Shown piece after piece: positions 8,758 to 16,640 of a DNA stretch of 64,000 bases. The notes under the pieces are model-generated. The model was not told where the DNA came from. It was given only the letters and a program-made list of their open reading frames with translations, and made no database searches. Numbering within the stretch: position 1 is the first letter of the stretch; each line of letters begins with the position of its first letter. Both the position numbers and the translations under genes were made by a program. This DNA is from Xanthomonas chitinilytica (GTDB taxonomy: Bacteria > Pseudomonadota > Gammaproteobacteria > Xanthomonadales > Xanthomonadaceae). Location: the NCBI RefSeq assembly GCF_026107455.2, contig NZ_JAPCHY010000001.1, positions 310,001 to 374,000 on the forward strand, in the 5' to 3' direction.

Positions 8758-10119
8758 ATGCGCAACGACGAGTTTCCCGCCGCGTTCCCACCCGGCCAGG
8801 CCACCGCGATGCCCGGATCGCTGGAGGCGTTCTGGATGCCGTTCAGCGCCAACCGCCAGTTCAAGGCGGCGCCGCGGCTGCTGGCCAGCGCCTCGGGCAT
8901 GCACTACCGCGACGTCGACGGCCGCCAGATCCTGGACGGGGCCGCCGGGCTGTGGTGCTGCAATGCCGGGCATGCCCGCGAGCGCATCGTGCAGGCGGTG
9001 CAGCGGCAGGTGGCCACGCTCGATTTCGCGCCCAACTTCCAGATGGGCTCGCCGCTGCCGTTCGTGCTGGCGCAACGGCTGGCAGCCATCGCCCCGGACG
9101 GACTGGACCACGTGTTCTTCGCCAACTCCGGCTCCGAGGCGGTGGACAGCGCGATGAAGATCGCGCTGGCCTGGCACCGGCTCCGCGGCGAGGGCCAGCG
9201 CACCCGCTTCATCGGCCGCGAGAAGGCCTACCACGGGGTCGGCTTCGGCGGCATCTCCATCGGCGGGCTGCCCAACAACCGCAAGTGGTTCGGCCCGCTG
9301 CTGCCGGGCGTGGCGCACCTGCGGCACACCCTGGACATCGACCGCAACGCCTTCAGCCGCGGGCTGCCGGCGCACGGTGCGGAACTGGCCGACGACCTGG
9401 AACGGCTGATCGCGCTCAACGACGCCTCCACCATCGCCGCGGTGTTCGTCGAGCCGGTATCCGGCTCGGCCGGGGTGATCCTGCCGCCGCAGGGCTACCT
9501 GCAGCGGCTGCGCGGGATCTGCGACCGCCACGGCATCCTGCTGGTGTTCGACGAGGTCATCACCGGCTTCGGCCGGGTCGGCCATGCGTTCGCGGCGCAG
9601 CGCTTCGGCGTGACCCCGGACATGATCACCTGCGCCAAGGGCCTGACCAACGGCACCGTGCCGATGGGCGCGGTGCTGCTGTCCGGCGCGATCCACGATG
9701 CCTTCATGCAGGGCCCGCCGGAAGCGATCGACCTGTTCCACGGCTACACCTACTCCGGCCACCCGCTGGCCTGCGCCGCGGCCCTGGCCGCGCTCGACAC
9801 CTATGCCGAGGAAGGTCTGTTCGAGCGGGCGCTGGAGCTGGGCGACTACTGGCAGGAGCGCATCCACGCGCTGAAGGGCCTGCCCAACGTGATCGACATC
9901 CGCAACTTCGGCCTGATCGGCGCGGTGGAGCTGGCGCCGCGCCACGGCGCGCCGGGCAGCCGCGGCTACGAGGTGTTCGAGCGCTGCTTCCGCGAGGGCG
10001 ACCTGCTGGTGCGCGTCACCGGCGACACCCTCGCGCTGTCGCCGCCGCTGATCGTCGAGCGGCCGCAGATCGACCGCATCTTCGACGTGCTCGGCGCCAT
10101 GATCCGCGCCACCGCCTGA
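8758..10119 (+). CDS. Class III omega-aminotransferase, beta-alanine:pyruvate type
   Basis: A 453-residue PLP enzyme of fold type I. Visible features are the start of the catalytic domain (SEAVDSAMKIALAWHR), Asp265 in LVFDEVITGFGRVG that contacts the pyridine nitrogen, and the PLP lysine Lys294 in ITCAKGLTNG. The sequence closely follows the omega-amino acid:pyruvate aminotransferase group, which moves the amino group of beta-alanine or other terminal amines to pyruvate, giving alanine and a semialdehyde. Its start at 8758 follows AGGAGCG. Alanine dehydrogenase is encoded 32 bp downstream and would recycle the alanine to pyruvate; the divergent aldehyde dehydrogenase could oxidise the semialdehyde. 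Confidence 0.87.
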   Translation: MRNDEFPAAFPPGQATAMPGSLEAFWMPFSANRQFKAAPRLLASASGMHYRDVDGRQILDGAAGLWCCNAGHARERIVQAVQRQVATLDFAPNFQMGSPLPFVLAQRLAAIAPDGLDHVFFANSGSEAVDSAMKIALAWHRLRGEGQRTRFIGREKAYHGVGFGGISIGGLPNNRKWFGPLLPGVAHLRHTLDIDRNAFSRGLPAHGAELADDLERLIALNDASTIAAVFVEPVSGSAGVILPPQGYLQRLRGICDRHGILLVFDEVITGFGRVGHAFAAQRFGVTPDMITCAKGLTNGTVPMGAVLLSGAIHDAFMQGPPEAIDLFHGYTYSGHPLACAAALAALDTYAEEGLFERALELGDYWQERIHALKGLPNVIDIRNFGLIGAVELAPRHGAPGSRGYEVFERCFREGDLLVRVTGDTLALSPPLIVERPQIDRIFDVLGAMIRATA

Positions 10120-10151
10120 GCCGCCCCCCATTCCATCCGAGGAAACACCCA

Positions 10152-11267
10152 ATGCTGATCGGCGTCCCCAGGGAAATAAAGAACCACGAATACCGCGTCG
10201 GCCTGACCCCGGCCGGCGTGCGCGAGCTGGCGGCCCATGGCCACCACGTGCTGGTGCAGCGCGGCGCCGGCCAGGCGATCGGGCTGGCCGACGCCGACTA
10301 CGAGGCCGCCGGCGCGCAGCTGGCCGACGATGCGGCCACGGTGTTCGCCCGCGCCGAGATGATCGTCAAGGTCAAGGAACCGCAGGCGGAGGAATGCGCG
10401 ATGCTGCGTCCTGGGCAGGTGCTGTTCACCTACCTGCACCTGGCGCCCGACCCGGCGCAGACCCAGGCCCTGCTCGCCTCCGGCTGCACCGCCATCGCCT
10501 ACGAGACCGTCACCGATGGCCGTGGCGGCCTGCCGTTGCTGGCGCCGATGAGCGAGGTGGCCGGACGCATGGCGATCCAGGCCGGCGCGCATGCGCTGGA
10601 GAAGGCGCAGGGCGGCTCGGGCGTGCTGCTGGGCGGCGTACCCGGGGTGGCGGCCGGCGAGGTGCTGGTGCTGGGCGGCGGCGTGGTCGGCATCAACGCC
10701 GCGCGCATGGCGATGGGCCTGGGCGCGCGGGTGACGGTGCTGGACCGCTCGCTGGAGCGGCTGAGGCTGCTGGACGAGCTGTACGGCCCGCAGCTGGCCA
10801 CCGTCTATTCCACCCGCGACGCGATCGAGGCGCGGCTGCCGCAGTCGGACCTGGTGATCGGCGCGGTGCTGATCCCCGGCGCCGCCGCGCCCAAGCTGGT
10901 CACCCGCGCGCAGCTGGCGCTGATGCGGCCCGGCTCGGTGCTGGTGGACGTGGCCATCGACCAGGGCGGCTGTTTCGAGACCAGCCGCCCCACCACCCAC
11001 CAGGCCCCGACCTACGAGGTCGACGGCATCGTCCACTACTGCGTGGCCAACATGCCCGGCGGCGTCGCCCGCACTTCCACCTTCGCGCTCACCAACGCCA
11101 CCCTGCCGTTCGTGCTGGCGCTGGCCAACAAGGGCGCGCAGCAGGCGCTGCTGGACGATGCCGATCTGCGCAACGGCCTCAACGTCCATGCCGGCCGGCT
11201 CACCCACCGCGCGGTGGCGCAGGCGCTGGGCTACGACTACGTGCGCGCGACCGACGCGCTGGGCTGA
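10152..11267 (+). CDS. ald: Alanine dehydrogenase
   Basis: At 371 residues it has the standard length of the family. The N-terminus [20 protein letters not shown] is the family signature. Conserved catalytic residues Lys75 (IVKVKEP) and His96 (FTYLHLAP) are present, and the NAD-binding glycine motif [14 protein letters not shown] lies at about 171-184. The enzyme reversibly deaminates L-alanine to pyruvate and ammonia with NAD in the cytoplasm. It follows the pyruvate aminotransferase by 32 bp with GAGGAAAC as ribosome site, so the pair probably forms an operon that turns amino groups from omega-amino acids into ammonium while regenerating pyruvate. Confidence 0.95.
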   Translation: MLIGVPREIKNHEYRVGLTPAGVRELAAHGHHVLVQRGAGQAIGLADADYEAAGAQLADDAATVFARAEMIVKVKEPQAEECAMLRPGQVLFTYLHLAPDPAQTQALLASGCTAIAYETVTDGRGGLPLLAPMSEVAGRMAIQAGAHALEKAQGGSGVLLGGVPGVAAGEVLVLGGGVVGINAARMAMGLGARVTVLDRSLERLRLLDELYGPQLATVYSTRDAIEARLPQSDLVIGAVLIPGAAAPKLVTRAQLALMRPGSVLVDVAIDQGGCFETSRPTTHQAPTYEVDGIVHYCVANMPGGVARTSTFALTNATLPFVLALANKGAQQALLDDADLRNGLNVHAGRLTHRAVAQALGYDYVRATDALG

Positions 11268-11469
11268 AGCCGCGGCGCGAACGGCCCCACCGCAGCCACA
11301 TTGCGGGGATGGACACGGCTGCCGGATCCGGTGGCCGCCAGACCGGTATATCCGGCCTCGACATCGCGATGGCAGCCTCGCCGGCCCCGACGGCCGGCAC
11401 CGCGATGCGGACGCGGCGGGCGCCGCTCACTACAATGCCGCCCCCACGTTTCATCGGCTCCCGGATTGC

Positions 11470-12351
11470 ATGGACATCGTCGTCAACGAAGAACTCAAGG
11501 CCTACATCGACCCGCTGACCGCCGAGGAGCATGAATCGCTCGAGCGCAGCATCCTGGCCGAGGGCTGCCGCGATGCCCTGGTGCTGTGGGGCAACGTGCT
11601 GATCGACGGCCACAACCGCTACGGCATCTGCAGCAAGCACGGCATCCCGTTCAACACCGTGCAGAACACCCGCTTCCAGTCGATGGAGGACGTGCACCTG
11701 TGGATGATCGAGCAGCACCTGGGCCGGCGCAGCGTGTCCGACTTCCAGCGCGGCGTGCTGGCCCTGCGCAAGCGCGCGATCCTGGAAGCCCGTCACCGCG
11801 CCGAGCAGGAGCAGCTGCGCCGGGAAAGCGAGGGCGAGGCGCCCGCCGCCGAAGCCGCCGCCGGCGACGCCACCGACACCCCGCCCTGGGAGCCGGCGCC
11901 CAAGCTCAGCAAGGCCGACCTGGCGCGCGAGGCCAAGCTCAGCGCCAGCCAGGTGACGATGATCGAAAAGATCCACAGGCAGGCCGCACCGGAGGTGGTG
12001 GAGGCGGTCAAGGCCGGCGAGATCTCGATCAGCGCCGCCGCGGTGGTGGCCAGCCTGCCCGAGGAAGAGCAGCGCGCCGCCGCGCTGGCCGGCAAGGACG
12101 AACTGAAACAAGCCGCCAAACGCGTACGCGAATCGCGGCGCAAGCCACGCCCGGCGGCGCAGGTGGACACGGACACCGGCGATAGCGGGGCGGCCGAGGC
12201 ACCCGCAGGCGTGGCCGATGGCGGCAACGACGGCGAACTGCAGGCCCTGCGCCAGCGCGTGGCCGAGCTGACCCGGGAAAACGCGTCCCTGCGCGAGCAG
12301 CTGGCGGCGTTGCGGGCGCAGATGCAGGAAGCGGAACCGGCTGCGGGCTGA
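11470..12351 (+). CDS. ParB/Spo0J-like nuclease-fold protein, orphan
   Basis: A 293-residue protein from ATG 11470. Residues ~1-85 form a ParB-N-like domain (DPLTAEEHESLERSILAEG, then GNVLIDGHNRYGICSKHGIP, the usual 'dGhnR' motif). After a charged helix and an A/E-rich spacer there is a helix-turn-helix-like segment (SKADLAREAKLSASQVTMIE, about 141-160). The C-terminus is a predicted coiled coil (LRQRVAELTRENASLREQL). No parA or parS-like repeat is visible nearby, so it is unlikely to be the chromosomal partition ParB. It may be a DNA-binding regulator of the ParB superfamily. Function unknown. Confidence 0.75.
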   Translation: MDIVVNEELKAYIDPLTAEEHESLERSILAEGCRDALVLWGNVLIDGHNRYGICSKHGIPFNTVQNTRFQSMEDVHLWMIEQHLGRRSVSDFQRGVLALRKRAILEARHRAEQEQLRRESEGEAPAAEAAAGDATDTPPWEPAPKLSKADLAREAKLSASQVTMIEKIHRQAAPEVVEAVKAGEISISAAAVVASLPEEEQRAAALAGKDELKQAAKRVRESRRKPRPAAQVDTDTGDSGAAEAPAGVADGGNDGELQALRQRVAELTRENASLREQLAALRAQMQEAEPAAG

Positions 12352-12399
12352 GCGCTGCCGGAAAGGTTCGCCGTCCCTGTGTGGGAGGCACTCTTCAAC

Positions 12400-12510
12400 G
12401 GCCTGCGGGCTGGTCACCCAGCGACTTCCGCACGGACGAGGCAACCGCCCGGGAAAACGACCGGGCTTCGCCAGCGCTGCGGGAAAACCCACGGGTGGCC
12501 AGCCCCTGGC
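12400..12510. repeat. Dispersed intergenic repeat copy (pairs with about 16025-16110)
   Basis: The 377-bp gap 12352-12728 contains no convincing gene. Part of it, from GACTTCCG near 12423 through GACGAGGCAAC and GGAAAAC to the GGCCAGC segment near 12497, resembles 16025-16110 inside the palindromic element at 15870-16237. I judge roughly 70% identity by eye over about 90 bp. It is probably a degenerate copy of a dispersed, non-coding repeat family. The rest of the gap up to 12728 shows nothing recognisable. Confidence 0.45.
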
Positions 12511-12728
12511 GCTGTCACGGGGCGTTCCCCACACGGGCATGACCTTGGAGAGCTGGCGCGGAAGTCGCACCTCCCCGGCTCCAGGGCTCATGACCAGGAA
12601 GTCCTCCGGTCAGCAGCGTACTTGCGCGGAGGCAACGGCAAGGCTTCCATCGACGACTCCCCCGCTTCGCTTGTGGCACAGCCGCCGCAACGTCTACCCT
12701 GCGCGCAGCAAACCACCAGGGAGCGGTC

Positions 12729-13370
12729 ATGGCATCGGGATCGCAGGAACTTGAAATCTTCGTGCGCGAGGCGCTGCTTCGCGGCCAGACCCGGCACGAC
12801 ATCCAGCAGGCGCTGGCCGCGGCCGGCTGGAGCGAGGAGCAGACCCGCAGCGTGCTGGGTGCCTACGCCGACGTGCCGTTCCCGGTGCCGGTTCCCAAGC
12901 CGCGCGCCTCGCTCTCCGCGCGCGAGGCGTTCCTGTACCTGGTGCTGTTCAGCACGCTGTACTTCGCCGCCTTCAACCTCGGCAGCCTGCTGTTCAGCCT
13001 GATCGAACTGGCGCTGCCCGACCCGGCCGAAGCCGAGCGCTACATCTACACCCGCGCCTCCATCCGTTGGGCCACGGCTGCGGTCATCATCGCCTTCCCG
13101 GTGTTCGCGTTCGTTTCCCGCCACCTCGCCCGCGAGGTGGCGCGCCATCCGATCAAGCGGCTGTCGCCGGTGCGCCGCTGGCTGACCTACCTGACCCTGT
13201 TCGTGGCCGCCTGCATCCTGATCGGCGACCTGACCACCCTGCTGTACAACCTGCTCGGCGGCGAACTGAGCGTGCGCTTCGTGCTCAAGGTGCTGGTGGT
13301 CGGCGCCATCGCCGGCACCGCGTTCGGCTACTACCTGTGGGACCTGCGCCACGAGGAGACGGAGGCATGA
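12729..13370 (+). CDS. DUF5671-type integral membrane protein
   Basis: A 213-residue protein from ATG 12729 with GGGAGCGGTC upstream. A short soluble N-terminus (about 1-55) includes a helical module (QTRHDIQQALAAAGWSEEQ) seen in this family. Four membrane helices follow, at about 64-88, 115-135, 155-180 and 187-206. The layout matches proteins annotated as DUF5671; the role is unknown. Its stop overlaps the start of the next gene (ATGA), so the two are translationally coupled. Confidence 0.7.
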   Translation: MASGSQELEIFVREALLRGQTRHDIQQALAAAGWSEEQTRSVLGAYADVPFPVPVPKPRASLSAREAFLYLVLFSTLYFAAFNLGSLLFSLIELALPDPAEAERYIYTRASIRWATAAVIIAFPVFAFVSRHLAREVARHPIKRLSPVRRWLTYLTLFVAACILIGDLTTLLYNLLGGELSVRFVLKVLVVGAIAGTAFGYYLWDLRHEETEA

Positions 13371-13798
13371 GCCGGCGCCCGGTGGGAGCCTGGCTGCTGT
13401 GGCTGGCCGGGCTGGCGGTCGCCGCCGCCGTGGTCGCCGCCCTGCTGGTGATGGGCTCGCCGCAGCAGCAGCGGCAGATCCGCCTGGACATCGTCCGCGC
13501 CGACAACCTGGCCACCCTGCAGATCGCGGTGCGCGACTACTGGCGCGAGCACCAGCGCCTGCCCGAAAGCCTGGCCGAACTGGCCGCCCGCCCCGGCGTA
13601 CGGCTGCCGCTGGACGATCCCGGCGGCCATCCGCCCTACCGCTACCGCGTGGTCGATGCCGGGCGCTTCGAACTGTGCGCCACCTTCGCCACCGACACCG
13701 CCAGCAAGCGCGGCCAGGGCTACCGGGTCCGCCGCGACTGGCCGCACGGCAGCGGCGAACACTGCTTCGTGCGTACCGTCCGCGAATCGCGCGACTGA
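13367..13798 (+). CDS. Small membrane-anchored protein coupled to the DUF5671 gene
   Basis: A 143-residue protein whose ATG at 13367 overlaps the previous stop. It has one N-terminal membrane helix (about 8-28, LLWLAGLAVAAAVVAALLVM) and an extracytoplasmic domain. The domain begins IRLDIVRADNLATLQIAVRD and has two cysteines (in ELCATF and EHCFVR) that could form a disulphide. The pattern of a helix followed by a short helix-rich start and YWREHQRLPESLAELAA is reminiscent of pseudopilin-like proteins. No prepilin peptidase site is evident. Function unknown; it probably works with the neighbouring membrane protein. Confidence 0.65.
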   Translation: MSRRPVGAWLLWLAGLAVAAAVVAALLVMGSPQQQRQIRLDIVRADNLATLQIAVRDYWREHQRLPESLAELAARPGVRLPLDDPGGHPPYRYRVVDAGRFELCATFATDTASKRGQGYRVRRDWPHGSGEHCFVRTVRESRD

Positions 13799-13856
13799 CG
13801 CCGCGGCGACCGCGCGCAACGACGGCACCGCCATCGCCCCTGCGTAAACTGCCGGC

Positions 13857-15161
13857 ATGGACCTTCCCGCCGATCCCTCCGCCAGCGTCGATCCGCGCCG
13901 CGCGCAGCTGCGCCGGCTCAAGCTGACCGCGCTGGCCATGCTGGCCGCGATGCTGGCCGGCTTCGTCGTCAGCCACCTCAACGGCGAGCGCGGCCTCTGG
14001 GCCTGGGTCGCCGCCTTCTGCGAGGCCGCCGCGGTCGGCGCGCTGGCCGACTGGTTCGCGGTGGTCGCGCTGTTCCGGCGCCCGCTGGGGCTGCCGATCC
14101 CGCATACCGCGATCATCCCGCGCAGCAAGGCGCGCATCGCCGACAGCCTGGCGGTGTTCGTGCGCGACCATTTCCTCGAACCGCAGGCGCTGCTGGCCAA
14201 GCTGAAGGTGTTCGACCCCGCCACCCGGATGGGCCAGTGGCTGGCGCAGCCGCAGCAGTCGAAGATGCTGGCCGACATGGCGCGCGGCTGGGCGATGCAG
14301 GCGCTGGACCTGCTGGACGAGGCGGCCGTGCGCCGCGCCATCCAGACGTTCGTGGTCGAGCAGCTGCGCAAGTGGAACGCGGCCGGCACCGCCGGCGAAC
14401 TGCTGGGCCTGCTGACCGCCGACAACCGCCACCAGCGCGTGCTCGACGAAGGCCTGCGCCGGATCGGCGACTGGCTGGGCAACGAATCGGTCAAGCAGCG
14501 CGCCTCGGCCCTGATCGTGCGCTACATCCGCAAGGAATGGCCCAAGCTGGCCAGCACCGTGGACTGGGTCAAGCCGATCGACGAGATCGGCGACACCCTG
14601 GCCGAGCGGCTGGCGCGCGCGGCGCTGGAGGAACTGCAGGAAGTGCTGTCCGAGCCCGGGCATCCGCTGCGCCAGGACTACGCGCAGTGGCTGGGCGACT
14701 ACATCCAGCGGCTGCGCCACGACCCCGACCTGGCCGCGCGGGTGGACCGCATCAAGCAGCAGGTCATCGAGCATCCCGCGGTGCAGGACTACGTGCAGGG
14801 CCTGTGGCAGCGCATCCACGACGCGCTGCGCGAGGACCTCTCGCGCCCGGACTCGGTGCTGGCCGCGCACCTGGAGCGCAGCCTCGTCGCGCTGGGACAT
14901 TCGCTGGAACGCGACCCGGCGCTGCGCGATGCGCTCAACCAGCACATGCTGGCCGGCGCGGAGAAACTGACGCTGCGCCTGCGCAGCGGCGTCACCGACC
15001 ACATCGCGCAGACCGTCAAGGGCTGGGACGAGCGCAAGCTGGTCGAACAGCTGGAACTGAGCGTCGGCCGCGACCTGCAGTACATCCGCTTCAACGGCAC
15101 CCTGGTCGGCGGGCTGATCGGCCTGCTGCTGCACGCGCTGACCGGCTGGCTGCGCTTCTGA
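13857..15161 (+). CDS. DUF445 family membrane protein (YjiN-like)
   Basis: A 434-residue protein. An N-terminal hydrophobic pair (about 22-60) and the family motif GALADWFAVVALFRRPLGLPIPHTAIIPRSKARIA identify DUF445. A long helical middle section is followed by a C-terminal hydrophobic segment (LVGGLIGLLLHAL). E. coli YjiN and related proteins are inner-membrane proteins of unknown function. It stands alone, 58 bp after the preceding gene. Confidence 0.85.
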   Translation: MDLPADPSASVDPRRAQLRRLKLTALAMLAAMLAGFVVSHLNGERGLWAWVAAFCEAAAVGALADWFAVVALFRRPLGLPIPHTAIIPRSKARIADSLAVFVRDHFLEPQALLAKLKVFDPATRMGQWLAQPQQSKMLADMARGWAMQALDLLDEAAVRRAIQTFVVEQLRKWNAAGTAGELLGLLTADNRHQRVLDEGLRRIGDWLGNESVKQRASALIVRYIRKEWPKLASTVDWVKPIDEIGDTLAERLARAALEELQEVLSEPGHPLRQDYAQWLGDYIQRLRHDPDLAARVDRIKQQVIEHPAVQDYVQGLWQRIHDALREDLSRPDSVLAAHLERSLVALGHSLERDPALRDALNQHMLAGAEKLTLRLRSGVTDHIAQTVKGWDERKLVEQLELSVGRDLQYIRFNGTLVGGLIGLLLHALTGWLRF

Positions 15162-15220
15162 GCCCCCCGCTGACCTGTGACGGCCGTTGCATTATGCTCG
15201 GCACACTCAGGGGGAATTCG

Positions 15221-15616
15221 ATGAAACGGAAGCTGCTGGTATTGGCTGTCTGCGGGCTGGCTGGCGATGCCTGGGCGCAGCGCGTCTACAAGTGCGTCAA
15301 CGGTACGGAAACCATCTACCAGTCGCTGCCGTGCCCGGCCGAGCAGGACACCGGAATCACCCGCAAGGTGGTCTCCGATCCCCGCCTCAGCTACGAGGAG
15401 CGCTACCGCAACGAGCTGATGCTGCGCCAGGCGCGGGCACGCATGCAGGCCGATGCCGGCCGTGGCCAGCCTGCGATCCGCGGTTCGGTGATCGACGGCT
15501 CGGCCGATCCGGAACGCTGCGAGGACGCCCGCTGGCGCCGCGACCTGGCCAAGACCTTCGGTCGCCCGGAAACGGCCAGCCTGGAAAAGTCGGTCCACGA
15601 GGCCTGCCGCCCCTGA
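15221..15616 (+). CDS. Secreted DUF4124 domain protein
   Basis: A 131-residue protein from ATG 15221 with a strong GGGGGAA ribosome site. The signal peptide ends at about DAWAQ (residue 20). The mature start RVYKCVNGTETIYQSLPCP is the DUF4124 signature, with two cysteines likely to be disulphide-bonded. The C-terminal half is charged and helical, with a further cysteine pair. Proteins of this kind are common, periplasmic and uncharacterised in Xanthomonadaceae. Confidence 0.78.
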   Translation: MKRKLLVLAVCGLAGDAWAQRVYKCVNGTETIYQSLPCPAEQDTGITRKVVSDPRLSYEERYRNELMLRQARARMQADAGRGQPAIRGSVIDGSADPERCEDARWRRDLAKTFGRPETASLEKSVHEACRP

Positions 15617-15869
15617 GCGGCCGGCCGGGGCCACGCACGGCCTGGCCCAATGGCGGAAACCGCCGGCAGCGCGGCGGTGCCTGCCGCCATCGATCGACAG
15701 CGATCAACCCTACCGCCTGCTTCCGCGCAGGCGTAGTGCTGTCCGGAAAGCGGCCTGCCCCGTGACGTCGTCGTCGGCGTTGCGCTCCTGCCCTCGCCGG
15801 AATCCGGATCGCAACCAGGATGCCGGGGTCTTCAGCGTCCCCGCGAGACGCGTTTCGACAGTCGAACTA

Positions 15870-16237
15870 CCTTTCGACGCCAGGGCGTTCCGCAACAGCC
15901 GGGCGGCTGGTCATGGCTGATCGGGTGGAAAGCGCGTTGGCATGGGCACGGGGAGGGCCAGGCAGCCGACTCCCAACGACTTCCCTGCCCTCTCTCCACC
16001 GTCATCCCCGCGCAGGCGGGAACCCGGGGACTTCCGTGCAGACGAGGCAACGGCTCCGGAAAACAGCCGGGTTTCATCCGGCATTGCAGGCAAGTCGCCG
16101 GGTGACCAGCCATTCGGCTGTCGGGAAACACGTCCCGCCTGCGCGGGGATGACGAACGGGAAGAGTCCGCGAACCGGTCGGCCATGACCCACCATGACCG
16201 GCTCCGGCCGTTGCGGAACGCCCTGCCCGTCGAAAGG
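15870..16237. mobile_element. 368-bp non-coding element with ~46-bp terminal inverted repeats and a nested inner palindrome
   Basis: The outer arms, 15870-15916 and 16192-16237, are imperfect inverted repeats sharing CCTTTCGACG, AGGGCGTTCCGCAAC, GCCGG and GGTCATGG. Inside, a perfect 22-bp inverted pair (GTCATCCCCGCGCAGGCGGG core) sits at 16000-16021 and 16133-16154; that core resembles a dispersed repeat common in this bacterial group. The whole can fold into one long hairpin. No transposase is encoded, so it looks like a MITE or compound REP element. It fills most of the 1-kb gap between the DUF4124 gene and the siderophore receptor. The flanks 15617-15869 and 16238-16384 show nothing recognisable. 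Confidence 0.6.
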
Positions 16238-16384
16238 CCTTCGCCCGCCAAGCGCTTCCCGCCCGTGCGGGACGACGACAACCTCCTGCCCGCAGGCTCC
16301 GGCCCCGCACTGTTCGCGAGACGCCGGCATGCCGCAACGCACGCCGGCGATGGCGCAAGACAGCTTCGCAATGGCCACGATGCA

Positions 16385-16414
16385 TTGCGGCATCAAATGA
16401 TAATGACTATCATT
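16385..16414 (+). promoter_or_regulatory. Fur box overlapping a sigma-70-like promoter of the siderophore operon
   Basis: AATGATAATGACTATCATT at 16396-16414 is very close to the classical 19-bp Fur consensus. It overlaps a plausible promoter: TTGCGG at 16385-16390, a 17-bp spacer, and TATCAT at 16408-16413. Fur with ferrous iron would block polymerase here, so the receptor operon should be expressed only when iron is scarce. The receptor start codon is 227 bp downstream, leaving a long 5' leader. Confidence 0.8.
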
Positions 16415-16640
16415 AACGGGATCAGCCCGGCATCTTTCCCGCGCCTTCGCGGCGTGCAGATCCCCAGCCCTGCGAACCCACCGAGCCTTCGGCCACGGTG
16501 ACTCGCCCATCGCTGTTTCTGCCATGCCGCCACATCAGTGGAAGCTGCCGTTTTCGCCCGACCGGGAGAAATGCCATCGCATCTTGCAGCCACCGGCTGC
16601 CGACATGGGTCGTCCCTTTTCCAACGGAACCACCCACGCC

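Noticed and set aside
16524..16640. Longer N-terminus for the siderophore receptor from ATG 16524
   Set aside because: The extra residues have no signal-peptide character, while ATG 16641 starts a normal signal peptide.
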